64,000 nt of DNA. Source: Mactra quadrangularis (lineage: Eukaryota > Mollusca > Bivalvia > Venerida > Mactridae). The notes below the pieces were generated by a model that had not been told where the DNA came from, searched no databases, and saw nothing but the letters and a program-made list of their open reading frames with translations. This document shows, piece by piece, positions 22,001 through 34,400 of the stretch. The stretch's first letter is position 1, and each line of letters opens with the position of its first letter. The stretch is from contig CM046296.1 of the NCBI GenBank assembly GCA_025267735.1, positions 20,486,464 through 20,550,463 of the forward strand, read 5' to 3'. The position numbers and the translations under genes were made by a program.

Positions 22001-22530
22001 AGTTTCTTTCTGATGCTTGGGTCCAAGATCTATATATGACTAAAATGATAAAAATGTGGCGTTTAGTACCGAACATAATATAAAATCTTACATAATTATA
22101 CACAGTACTCCATAATTATATATTGTGTATGCTTCCTTGCTTCTTGGTTATTTATGCGTAGAAACATCAACATTAATGATACATTATTAACGGTATGAGT
22201 TGTATTATCAATAATGAATCTAAAATTATTTATTGCATCAATACTATGTTCAATATCATTCATGTTATTTTACATATTTTATTTTATATGGAGAGTAACT
22301 AACTAGCATTGCTGAATTAAATATGGTGAACTGTTTTATGTCAACCCCATCTCTGGGCCGCGACCATGAGGACAATTTTCAGTAATGAGTTTTTAAAGCC
22401 GCTACCCTTTGTCAAAGTTTATTTGCATGGCTGCAAAGTGTTTAATTATTTAAACTCATGCTTTAAGTACTAGAATAATCTGTTTATTCTAACAAGCTAT
22501 ATTGATATAGACAGTCAATAGAGCATTCGC
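13004..22530. other. Long AT-rich non-coding region
   Basis: About 9.5 kb without a supportable gene. Open frames here are short, overlap each other on both strands (for example around 15.8-16.4 kb), and lack splice or family signals. An imperfect duplication of roughly 115 bp is visible at 17889-18135: both halves start GTTT, carry a GG-TTC tRNA-box-like core, and share GACTGTCAA and TTCAG. It is probably a degraded SINE-related sequence. Confidence 0.45.
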
Positions 22531-22815
22531 CCGGTTAGCTCAGTTAGTAGAACGTCGGGCAGTCAATCAAGGAACATGTGTGTAATTCTCATGCTTGGCC
22601 TACAAACCTTCAAAAAGTTTTGGCTTTAAATATATTTTACAGTCAACCTTTGTGCTATCGTTGTAACAAATATAAAAATTGTCGGCAACTGGCAAAAGGA
22701 TGTACTTATATTGTAATGGTTTGATGCTAATGATCTAATCATCCCCAGAAGATTAAGTAGGTCGATTAACCGCCACGATATGATGGTACGGTTGAAAGTT
22801 GTCGAGAATGATGCT
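22531..22815 (+). mobile_element. Degraded tRNA-derived SINE (family with GTAGGTTGATT body)
   Basis: The head GCCCGGTTAGCTCAGTTAGTAGA resembles a tRNA 5' half with an A box; the B box is decayed. The body near 22758 has AGTAGGTCGATTAACCGCCACGATATGATG, matching the body of clearer copies at 28417 and 52050. Confidence 0.5.
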
Positions 22816-23068
22816 TCCCTCTGTAAAAACTAAACAAAAAATAAACAAAATGAAGCAACTTAATTATTGACAAGGCCAACTTAAAGTCCAATTATAACAC
22901 CTCGAGATCTTGATCGAATATATACACCTTAATTAAAAATACATGTACTTTCATCTATTCAAATACAAAAAAGAACAATTATTTAACGGTCTAGAGAGAA
23001 TATACTTTAACTTCTTTGTATTGAGCAGCCATTTTTAAAAACAGATTTTAATAAGATGAAAACAATAC

Positions 23069-23203
23069 CTTTAAAGCTCCTTTAAGAGAATCCACAACCG
23101 ATTCTGTATCTTTAAATGTTTGAACAGAAAATTTCCTTCGATGTGGAGAGACCGGTCCATTAGAAACCACGGACAATTTCCTCCTATCCAATGGTACTGA
23201 CAT
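23069..23203 (-). CDS. First coding exon of an unrecognised gene (copy B)
   Basis: On the minus strand an ATG at 23203 opens 45 codons ending in LKGALK directly at a GTATTG donor (intron from 23068). The peptide starts MSVPLDRRKLS and contains RRKFS; both RRK-x-S sequences look like basophilic (PKA-type) kinase sites. It clearly resembles the exon at 27223-27351: both start MS, share PLDRRK then NGP-x-S, end with an acidic/Ser segment, and split in phase 0. Shared protein sequence with diverged bases implies selection on a real exon. The downstream exons (towards lower coordinates) were not found, so gene identity is open. Confidence 0.6.
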
Positions 23204-26200
23204 TTTCATTCAACAAAAACTAATTTCCAAACCATTTATAACAATATCCAGAGGGACGTATGTGATCATTTTTAAAAATCCCTTAGCACAAATAAATCCT
23301 AATGTTTGTCTAAAATTCTAACAATTATATTGGTATCTTTGCAAAGGATATTAAATTGAATATCACGAAGTGACAGCAACTTAATTTAGCTGTATTTCAT
23401 ACTTGGTATTGTTTTACTTAAATAAAAACAAAATCCTGCAAATTATTCAGAAGTTCTCAGTTCTGTAAAACAATGTGTTAAAATGATCCCATTATGTCCA
23501 TTCCAACTATCAACATTGTTTACATTTTTCCCATACTCATACGACTGCACTGAGCAGTTCTTTTTTTGAAAACAACATACAGAGACAATGAATTCGATGT
23601 TTGTTTTCTTAAACAAATTTAATCAAATGCATCGCCAGCCTTTTTTATTATTTCCCGAATACAGAAATGTATTTGAGCTCATAATTTTATAGCTTTTGGT
23701 ACTAAAAGCAACTCACATATATTTTGTGTTGCCAAAATATCAGAAAAATATTTCACAAAATCCCTGCCAGATAACTTCACACCAAAATTCTCTATGCTTC
23801 TGCAAAATCAGAAAATCACTTTAAACTATTTAGCAACCTTATTTAAAACAATTTCCACTAATCCAGACATTACGCGTTACAACCACGATATAAACATCGT
23901 TTTTTACATGTGAACACCATTGAAACAAATCGCATTATTGCCAGAAACGGAACCACAATAGATCGTACAACTAGCGATAATCCTTTTTTCTATTTTAATG
24001 AACTTCTGCAGGGCAATTTTCTAAAATCCAATCGATGGATGAACGTAGTATCAAGGAGAGAAGCTATACAGCACTAGATAATAGCTTATATTACTCGTAT
24101 AGAGTTGGATATAAAAGAGCTCTGGCTGTAAGAACCTACAGACTGATATATAAGGAGTAAAAGGAACGTATTTGCTACGGTTGGGTCTGTATATTACTGC
24201 ATGTTCAACCTATCGCTGTGGATGGAGTCTTTAACAACAATATTATTGCTCGTTGTAGACTACTCGTATAACTTGTATAGTTATAACAACATGGTCAACG
24301 TTCCAAGTCTGTGACCCAGTAAAACATTTGTACTTTCACATGACATGTTGTTATGTAGCATTATACTTGCTTATTGTTCCATCCGTCTAGAAGTCTATGC
24401 CACAATATAAAAGCTACTACCGTATTATAAACAAACCAGCAATGGTTTGCCGTATGCACTACAAAATGATCATTGAACCGAATGACTGGATGAGTGAATT
24501 CAATTCCACAATAACCGACTACCCTGGAGTCTCAGAGAATGTTGCTATCTTTACAGATCGTCTATATATACAACAACCGTCTCAACAACATACTTGAGCT
24601 CAATGAATACATTCAGACAATCCAACCTGTACATAGAAGAAATGTGAAATGAAACACTTGGCTGTTTACATATTAATTACATTAAGTATTCACTTTATTC
24701 TGGTAGATTGACTTTATGTGACAGCGTGATAATTAAGATGAATTATTTATGGAGATATTAATAAAATTACTTTATTGATTTGTCCATGGTGTTTGGACAC
24801 TAGGAGTTATTGGAGTTCGAACTAAGTCCTTGGTAATTTTAAGCATGATTCAAAAGGAAAGCATTGTTTCTGCGATTGTAACCACTCCCTTATTTCCCTT
24901 GGTGATAATGTAATCCATCCCATATCAAACATAAACGTTTCAAGATTCACATTGTCAATGATGTTCAGATAAATGACACCATTCCTTTTGAGCTTGGAGC
25001 CGCCATAGAAATTGTCATTATGGATCATCGTTTTTTATGTGATTTAGCATTCCATAAAAGCAGCTATTATTTGTTCCATATATATGTATGATGTGTCGCT
25101 CTGTCGACGACGGCTATGGCCATTTAAGAGCAGGCTAAGTGGTGTGAGAATAATGATAAAGAATAGTAGCGATATTTTGACTGTAAGTCATTCTTAAGTA
25201 GCATGAAGCAATTTTTCTCGCTGCTTTAGATAGATTTAATGGTTATGTAGTTTTTATTAATAATATGTTGCATTATTCAGCAAAATGTTTATAATGTGGT
25301 TGTGGTTCAAAAGTTTGGACCCCCCCCCTATAAAAAGATTGGACCCCCTAGAAAAAAATCCTGGATCCGCCCCTGGTTTCATACCGAATTTGCTTCTAAT
25401 ATAACATGTATATTCATTGGTTGCAATGTGTGCCCCTGTTTCAAGCTAATGTACCAACTATCCGTGCATGTTTTGTAGTGATTGCCAAGAGTGACAGTTT
25501 ACGGATTATGAACAATATTTTATTGGTTAATGGTTTTGAAATCTAGTCTTAATACGATGGAATTTGTTTTGTCGCTACGCATATATGTAGTGAATCATGT
25601 ATGTTTATGTAATTGAAAAGCTCAAGTGTCAACATAGTCAAATAACATTCAAAACGAGGAAATGGTATATATACAAAGAAAACTCTTAAGATCACGTGCC
25701 AACTTAAAGTAGGCAAATAGCAGCTCCAATTACTAGTAATGAGTTACTACAGAGCAAAAATTGTAAACATTGAGTGAATGAAAATCCGATTGTTGGAAAA
25801 TTCTCAATTCAATTATATTGATTTTCTTTTAATGTGAAAACTATTTATTTTCTACAGTCACACGATCTACATCAATCGATATGTTACTATTCCTCACAAC
25901 AAACTTGGTGTCTTGTGGGATAAATAGTGTTGGACTGTTCATCTCCATTTCCTGACTTAACAACTCTCTGAAGAGTTCATATCTTAGATAAATAGGTGAC
26001 ATGTGAACTCTCCTAGTTGAACGCTTGCCAATGTGTGATCCCCATATACTGTATACAGTAACATTCTACTGATAGGGCCATCAAAATTGATGGTCTTAAT
26101 AGCACAATGGTCTAAGTATATACAATTTTCTACTCAAATAAGGCATTTGGGACTTAACAATCGTCTACAATCGCATTGTTTTGCAATTAGCAAGATGATC

Positions 26201-27222
26201 TTTGTTGCAGATTCTTACTGTATATGACACTGATAGTGTATCATTTTTTGTGTCTCTCACTTGTCCTAAACTTCATAGATATACATTGTATTGTAGTTTT
26301 CTTCATGTCACAATACATCTACAATGTGATCAAAGAGTCTTGTGTTTGAGACATGGTCTTCTTTTGAACTTGATCCTACGGTATGAAGGCAGTTTTATGT
26401 AAAATATAACCCAACTTTGTATTCAAATGTATTTGTTACCTAAGAACAATAAATGTTTAAGTACAAAATGGTCAGATTAGAGTTCTGATTAACGCTATGG
26501 TAAATGTTCCTATATAAATTGTATAATTTAAGTGATTGTCCCAAGAATCAACCAGAACTATTTCTTAATGTAAACATAATATACATTACCTTTCTTTATG
26601 GTGTTTGAGTCTGTAAAATATTCATGAATTTTGACTGTGTTTAGACATTGAATAATTGAGTGACTGAATGGTCACCACTGGACAAGCATATGCTATCGAT
26701 TGACCAGAGGCATGTTATGTTGCTGCTTGGCCTAGACGCTATTATTTGACCAATTTGTACATGTACCCGTTTTCTCAAGGATGATCTTCTTTATGTTTGA
26801 AAATGATATAATGAGTTTAATCTTTCGCCTGTTGAGCTTAATCTCAGCCTGGCATATAATATAGCCGAGGCAAGGTCAGAGAAGCCGTGTCGGTATTCCT
26901 TTGACTTGTCATGAATGTGAAACAAAGATTTCAATCTTCGCTTTATTCGAAATTCCTCATCTACTTTCGAATCCAGAAAAAAAGGCCAAATCAGTTTTTC
27001 TTTCTCTAGATTAATTGCACCCTAAAGCGATATTTGTCAGTCACATAATTGTCTTTAACCTTTATATACGAAGAACCTTAGACCCTGGTGAACATCATAC
27101 TTAGTCAATTACCTAGTCTACTCTAGTTTTCAATTGCCAAGTTTTGCAAATCAGAAAATCCTAATCTTGAAGGAACTATGATGTAAGCGATTTTTGTGAA
27201 AAAAAAACATGACTAAACCTAC
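23204..27222. other. Non-coding interval between the two related first exons
   Basis: No confident gene is visible. Positions about 25300-25376 hold a fragment whose minus-strand end reads CAGGGGCGGATCCAGG, followed by G/A-rich runs. That end resembles the CAGGGG terminus of hAT-type elements, but no opposite end was found. A minus-strand frame at 24822-25028 looks somewhat codon-like, but I cannot place it in a family. Confidence 0.4.
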
Positions 27223-27351
27223 CTCCAATGCTTCTTGTAGAGAGTCCCCTAATGAATCAGTATTTTGTAGCGTCTGTAAGGAAGTCTTTTGTGATGCCAG
27301 GGACGCCGGTCCATTGGGAACTTTTCTCCTATCGAGTGGTTCCGATGACAT
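27223..27351 (-). CDS. First coding exon of an unrecognised gene (copy A)
   Basis: On the minus strand an ATG at 27351 opens 43 codons (start MSSEPLDRRKVPNGP) that reach a GTAGGT donor at 27222 in phase 0. It is the partner of the exon at 23069-23203, with the same PLDRRK and NGP motifs and the same splice phase. The two may be alternative first exons feeding one downstream exon, or the heads of tandem duplicate genes. Copy A has lost the RRK-x-S sites that copy B carries. Function is not recognised. Confidence 0.6.
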
Positions 27352-28416
27352 TGTCCAATGACACTCTTAAAATAAATTCCAAAATATCAACAACAAAAAC
27401 TGCTACACACAGTCTATTGTTGGCTTCCAATTGATTAATCGATGACAGATCTGTAGGATGTTAAAATCAATTTAAAGTAACAAATTTCCCTTCCACCAAA
27501 AATCAATCTGTTCCTTGAAATACAAATAACTTGCTGAAGCACTATAACTTTCATTAAGTAGCAACTAACCTTGACTACATCATTGGAAATTCCCGATATT
27601 CACTTACATTGAAGGATCTATATATCCCTGGAAGGAGTTCAAGAATTACCGCACTCACACATTTTCTGATGATAAGTTAATAAGTTATATTCGGAATTAT
27701 GTATCCAATTAATCCCAAAAGCGATACAAAATTAACCATGATATTACCACCAATGGAATTCAACCAATAAACAAAACTTTCTTGTGTCGATTCCTCATGT
27801 TATCAATGTCAATTGTACAAAAATCGAACAAAACCTCATTAGTCTTCAAACAGACGATAGTTCTATGCGATTTTCTAAGAGTAGCCACATATTTTCATTC
27901 TCGGGTGTATATAAGTGTCCGCAGTATTTTATCGTCGGAATCATGTCACCGTCCCTCGTCGGATTGACACACATACAACCTAAGACTGAAAAATATGACT
28001 AACAAAAAATCACGTCGCTTTTTTATTTGAACGCATCGTAATGTGGAACACGAAGAGAGTACTGTGACCTCCCATGAACTGGAATTCTATAATATTGGTT
28101 ATGTTCGACGTTGGTACTAAAACTATATTTACATTGTCTGATGTTGGATCTAAATTTCTGTAACACTGTTGTTTAAAAAGGACCGCGAATACAGTGCATG
28201 TTCCAAAAATGACAATTTGAGAAGTAAAATATCCCTATTATAAGAACGTTCGGTTATTAAGATCGCTGATTTTGAAGGTCGTACTTGAATTTTACAACCA
28301 ATTAGATCAAATTTATTGTTTTAAATTGGTTTACGTCAAAACTAGAGCATTGTTTCTAAGTAAATGTTGTTGGTCGGAATTTTTATTATTGCTTAAAATG
28401 GTGTAAAATGGTGTAA
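27352..28416. other. Non-coding interval upstream of the copy A first exon
   Basis: This should hold the promoter and 5' leader of the minus-strand exon at 27223-27351. I see no clear TATA box, repeat or further exon. Confidence 0.35.
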
Positions 28417-28643
28417 GCCGCCCGGCTAGCTCTGTAGTGACGGACAACTCAAGTAGGATCCCCGGGCGTGGCATAGAACTTTTGTGGCGTTTGGTCATGA
28501 AATAATGTTTACGGCTATTCTCCTTCCTACCACTGATTCTAATAGAAATTTAGCCATTCCAGGAACAGTGAGTAGGTTGATTGACTGTCATGATATGACG
28601 TGATACAATGTGTTACTACGGCGATAAACCAACCAAAATAATA
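28417..28643 (+). mobile_element. tRNA-derived SINE, clear copy
   Basis: The head GCCGCCCGGCTAGCTCTGTAGTG is tRNA-like. The body contains GGTCATGAAATAATG, CTCCTTCCTACCACTGATT and AGTAGGTTGATTGACTGTCA, then ends GCGATAAACCAACCAAAATA. The same body is found at 52050-52293 and in parts at 22758, 51290 and 62935, which defines a dispersed family in this window. Confidence 0.7.
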
Positions 28644-28991
28644 TAATGTGTACGTAAGATCGTATCTATTAATGCCAAATATTTAGTTGAAAATGTTCTA
28701 CTCTTGAGTTTTCTCTATATAGAGAGAGAACGTGAGATTGAGAGAGACAAATAAAGTACATATAACATCTTCTATTGGTTTATTCTGGTATTGATTTTAC
28801 ATAACATGTTTGGTGTCTCAGTCTCTCTTTCTCCTGAAAATTAGATGTATGTGATAGTAAGAACGACAACTCTGTTTACTGATTGTCTCCCTTTTCTACT
28901 TTATTTCAAGTCTTAGTACATGTACTCCTCATTTTCTTACATATGGCATCCTATTTCTTTCTTATCTAACACTAAACCAGGAATTAATGAA

Positions 28992-29213
28992 AGCTGCAGC
29001 GTGTTCAGTTACCCTTAACGTTCCAAAACGTTCCGTAACGGAAGTGTCGGAACAACTTAACCCAAAGACAACTCAACCCGAGATAACTCAATCCCTACCA
29101 ACGGATTAAGTTGTCCCAACTTTGGGTTGAGTTTTGCACGGGTTGAGTTGTCTTCGGATTGAGTTCTCCCGTACCCGTAATGTTAGCTAACAGTCGTTAC
29201 TGAACACGCAGCT
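28992..29213. mobile_element. MITE-like element with imperfect inverted ends
   Basis: The left end AGCTGC(AGC)GTGTTCAGTTAC and the right end GTTACTGAACACGCAGCT are inverted copies, with a 3-base insertion in the left one. The inside is strongly self-complementary: AACTTAACCC, AACTCAACCC and ACTCAATCC on the left face GGGTTGAGTT and GGATTGAGTT on the right. No clear target duplication was found. It has no coding capacity and is probably a fold-back DNA element. Confidence 0.6.
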
Positions 29214-29934
29214 GGTTACTGGTATTTAATTTTTACCACCAATCTTTGCTTAAAACTTTGTTATCTAAAATGATCATAATTAGCTTCTGACCATATTTGT
29301 GTTATTCTAATTCCGCGCTTATTTGCCCAAACAATTATCTATGACACTATGAACATTTGCAAGCTGGTTTGATAACACATACCCTAATTTAGCTCTATAA
29401 CAATACGAAATATTTTGTTAAAATTAAATGACGTGAAAATCCAAAATAAAGCAAACCCAAACTGCCAAGCTGAAAAACTCATATTGGGCGAGAAGGTTGT
29501 CAACTTATAAATATAAAACCACGTTGTCTCATATATCTGCTGCGACATACCTTTAATCTAAGAAATCGATGATATTATCTATTTTAAAATGAGGTAAGAC
29601 TTGTTAAACTGATACAATAGGTTAATATATGGTGTAGACTACAGACACAATAAAAAAGGCGATCAAGTATATAAGCCATGTATTAGTTTATTGATTTAAA
29701 TTTCATAATCTCGTCATTTAATACTTATAGGTTCAATAGTCTACCATATTTGTAAAAAGACTATAACTGACGAGCTTGTTAGAAACATACCGTATATATT
29801 CTAATATAACTTTAACTAATTAAGATCACGCTTAGCAGTTTTCCACGTTACTGATTGTCATGTTTTTATGTTGGTGGTTATTGATGCAGTAAACCGTAAT
29901 TGCATTTTATAAGCTTAGTTCCATGCTTAAGCAC

Positions 29935-30130
29935 CATCACTGGCTTTGCAACTATTACCCTTGATCATTTGGCTTCTGGAATCTATCTATCAATCCCCCT
30001 GGGGAGTCTTTTAATCCACTTATCGCAATTTAATTTCTTGCTGAAGAAAATTTACAGTGGCCCCGGAAAGGTTCGAACCCGGAACCTCTCGGTCCTTAAA
30101 CGTGCGCCCCCCCACTGGACAACGTTTGAG
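29935..30130 (-). mobile_element. tRNA-derived SINE, minus strand
   Basis: Read on the minus strand, a tRNA-like head with CCAGTGG (A-box area) and GGTTCGAACC (B box) runs into CACTGTAAATTTTCTTCAGCAAGAAATT. The copy at 45925-46150 shares ACACTG and CAGCAAGAAATT after its own B box, so the two are one family. It does not fold as a functional tRNA gene. Confidence 0.55.
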
Positions 30131-31393
30131 TTCTTCATTAGTAGATAGGCGCTGTTCAATGTGTCAGAAACCATCGAATTAGACTGATGCAAGCAAAGCG
30201 AATTTCGTTCCCAAATTATAATTTTAGTACCGACTGCTTTGTTTCGTCAAGTGGGACGGTCTGGCTTATAGTCGCACCATTTTAAAAAATATAGTACGTA
30301 TAATAGTATATATATGGTAAATTGAAAATTTAAACAATGGTTATGACACATTTTATAAATCTCCTTCGTTTGGTTTAAAGTTTGTAATCATGTTCTTTTT
30401 TTAAAATAGAAAGTCGTTGCAATTAAATGCTAAAAACACTTAATGTTATATTGATTTTTGCTCTTGATCAAATAAAATATCAAGCTGTTTTATGTAGATT
30501 TGTAATCTTAAAAGCGTACACAGAGGAAAAAAAAAGGTTTTTCGCACATTAATATTGAATAATCATATTTGTAATATCATTGATTAAACAGAATGTATGG
30601 ATTTGTGCTGTATAGATAGTTAAATATTGAATATTGGATTGAAAATAAATCTCAGACAAAATTCACCTGATTTTTTGGATTTATAAGCTACTAATAAATA
30701 AGGTAAGGTGTCTTATAAGGACAATTGCATAGTGTTTAAAGATAATGCATGTCGACTTTATGATTTTATTCTAACTCCCGCGTTAGTTTCAATGTTTCCA
30801 TTTTATTGGCCATCGAATGATACAACAGGATCTGATAAAAAGATGGCTACATTTGAAAGCTAGTTCAGTCTTACTGGCCACTAATAGATATTGAATTCGA
30901 AACGTGGATAGGGGCTTGGTCAGTGCAAAACTATCGTACATCTTTCTTTATTTACATGTAGTTTCACAAGTTTTGTGTTGATCCATTGATACCCATACTA
31001 TACATAATTATGATAGATCACCTTACTCAACCCGCTATTACCTGTTAGTACATTTTAATTTTACCTTGACTCTCTATCAACATATACTTCATTGAAGATC
31101 CCATCTCACTGATACAGAGTGAAGGATTCGAGTCTAACAACCATCCATGGCTCTATACGTGAGAAAGTAGGCAATTGCTTATAATAATTCAATTGTGGCC
31201 TTGTGATAATGCACCATAGGAACATGTCATTATGAATAAGTTAACTGTCTATCTTATAGGACGATGGCTGCTGAAAAAAATAGTGAAAATAAAACTTAAT
31301 CTAAACTATAGTAATAGCTAGATTCTCAGTTTCACATTTTGACCAATAGAACATGATTGTATGACTAGAGTTATGTTGAATTTTAAATTTCAG
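30131..31393. other. Non-coding interval upstream of the four-exon gene
   Basis: The sequence is AT-rich with no supported exon. It ends at a TTTCAG acceptor (31391-31393), which implies that an untranslated first exon of the gene at 31419-35900 lies somewhere in or before it. Confidence 0.4.
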
Positions 31394-31418
31394 ATAACCA
31401 ACAGTGTATGTTAAAAAT

Positions 31419-34400
31419 ATGTCTGCGAGAGTACAGGCCCTTGTCCCAGGTTGTTTGACTCATAGAGAACGAGCAGGTATGTTTTTGTGTGTTATAAACT
31501 TATGATTGATTTAGAGTTTTAGACTGCATCCTGGCATATTTGACCATATTTGGAAAGTAGGCCTCTTGGTTTAGAAACTTTCCATATGTGGGCAAGATAC
31601 CCGGATGACGTCATGTTGGTTCCCTACCGTAAACAATGTTATGGGGAATCATACTGTTATATGTTTAGTTTTACTGAAAATTGTCAGAATTGGCGCACAG
31701 TCAATTTCGTTGAATAAAAATAACTGCTAGTTTTTTTTTTTTTTACTTGTACACATGTAGTCAATGACTTTTCTACTACATATGCCACACATGTGGGTAG
31801 AAATCGACAAAAAAATGTTTAATTGTTTAATGCGGAATATTCATAGACTGTTGCAACCGGAAATTAAACTTAGATGACAAATTTAATAAATTCATCAACC
31901 TAACCATGAACGCTGAATCAATATTTGTTGAAATTTAATTTGTTTTTATAATTGTATTCACAGCTCTTGTTATATTTCTATGTCATATCACGGTGGTCAG
32001 TGGATCAACCTAGTTCAACGCAATGTTCATTGAGAGATTCAGGTTTAAGACCTTAGTTTTAACCAGTACAAGTATTATATAGTACCTAATGGCTGATAGC
32101 TGACATGACTTGATCCCGAGGTAGAAGGGAGAATGACTGAACAAAATAATATATTGATCTATATGTTGCTTGTAAGTAAAGGTTGACCTCTGACGTGGAA
32201 TGCAATTTAAATGTAACGTAAAAAAGTTCTCAGGTCAATTTGCACAAACTAGACATTGTAGTCAATTTAAAAAATGTAATTATTTCAAGGTGAAACCAGA
32301 TTACAATCAGCAATGCCTACAATGAGAAAAAGTTTAGATGATTCCTCGGCAAGATCGCTGACACTTCCACCTCTACAACGTAGTGTAACAGATCTAGGTA
32401 AATATTTTACATTATCTTACCTCGTACAGAATACTCGTTTTTCATTGGCCGAGAGCGGTCACGTGCTGACCATGTATTATCCCATATTAGGTCAGTAGAT
32501 TCTAATATCCAGTCAGTAACAAAATTTATAAATGATAGCGCTGACGAAACCTTATTTTTCTACTCCAAAATTAATTCAGATTGGGGGTACTCGGTAAGAT
32601 AAATTCGTTACACAGTCAGTTACTGACCGGATACGGTGTGATACCGGGTCAGTGAATAAATATTGGGCTCGAGCTACGCTCTCACCCAATATTAATTTAC
32701 TGACCCGGTATCACACCGTATCCGGTCAGTAACTGACTGTGTAACTAATAATATTCCCATTTCCGTCAGAGATTATTTAACTCATTGTTTGTTCTGGTTC
32801 GTTCTGGTAGAAACAGAGTTTTTCAGATTGTTGTATTTCTATGTTCCTGATTTAACCTCTTGACCGATCTGGCTTATGTTGGCACCAGGCTCTCGTTTTT
32901 GTGTTAAAAAACAATTAGTGTCACAATTTTTTCTGATAAGTTCGTAAGTTTAAGTAAATAATCAATAAAAACATTCTAGTTTCACATTGAAAAACGAAAA
33001 GAGTTGACATATCATAAGTTGCCATACAACGGGTTCAAACTCTGTGATCTGTGATAATATAAATATATATTCCAACAAATATTCTAACACAGTTTCAGAT
33101 GTATTTTCATCTTGGGCGTACGGCTTTCTGGTATTGATTTGATTAAACTTCTATATTTCAAATAAAATCTTTGTCAGGTATAAAAACGCACTTGTTGTTT
33201 TGTGTTTCCCATAGGTTCATTACGGACAATGTACAAGAGACCTAAATCTCCAACACCAAATTTTACAATGATAAACAGAAGAGATCCAGAATTGGAGAAA
33301 AGAAAAGACATTGTAGCTTTGTTGACTAAATCACATCCAATACCAAACCTTTTAGATAAACCAGTTAAACAATCAGAGGGAAAGAAAACACCAAGAAAAG
33401 ATCTTACCATGTGGAAAAATGAAGTCAAAAAGTAAGTGTTGATTACTAGTAGTAGCGTTTTTGACAAAGTTGGTCCAGTATATAGACTTTCCTCAGTAGG
33501 TCAAACTACTCATTCGGAACACCCCGGGGATCTACGATGACAATCACCGAGGAGTTTCGAATGAAAACTCCACATATCGGTGATGTCATGTGATGCTACT
33601 TTAAAGGGGAGTTGTACCGTTGTTGAGTTTGTCAGTAAGTTTGTATTGACTGTTAGGGTAGTACGGGTACTAGTAACTGTGTTTATTTTTCCTGTTTTAT
33701 TTATCATTATGGTACAAAATACCAATCTGTTGACAAAATTTAGTCAAATGACGTCAGCCAATCGACTTCGTTTTCTCTCTCACCATTGCATGCATGAAGA
33801 GCAGTTGTCTGTTATTTGCGAAGATCATGTTCTTTTACTAGTTTAAGTGATAAGATCTTGGCTCCTTTATGGACACTAAGTATGTCAACTCGCTTTTAAA
33901 AGTGTGAAGAACAAATGGTCGAAGGAACGGTGAAAGCATCAGAACCCCAACACAAACAATACACTATATAGGCTGTTGTATCAATAAAACCATACTTTAT
34001 AATTGTAATTTTGAAATTACTGATAACAGTTTATTAAAATATCGTCATACATTGTAGCTGGAGTTAGTACATATCAATTACATATGTTATGTTGTTTAAT
34101 ACTGCGGCCTACTTGCTTTTTGTTTGTTCGTTTAATTAGAAACGGATTTATCAGAACTACTTTTTCAGAATAATCGAAACAAAAGCTCGTCTTAATGTCG
34201 CCAAATATTGCAGAATTAAAACTCGTAATATGCATGTGTCATAATGTCAATACTTGTAATGGGTTTCCGTTGGCCCGTTGTATTTCCGTGTACAAGGATA
34301 TATTATTAGCTGCTGTTAACTGAAAAGTCAAGTCCATATGTTTTTAAATTAAATAAATTCCTGTGAATACAAAGTCAACAGGTTCAATGTTCAAGGCTAA

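Noticed and set aside
24822..25028. 68-codon minus-strand frame with somewhat codon-like content
   Set aside because: I considered it a possible exon between the two related first exons, but found no matching acceptor/donor phases and no recognisable family.
30060..30125. Functional tRNA gene (minus strand)
   Set aside because: A and B boxes are present, but the acceptor and anticodon stems do not pair and a SINE body follows.
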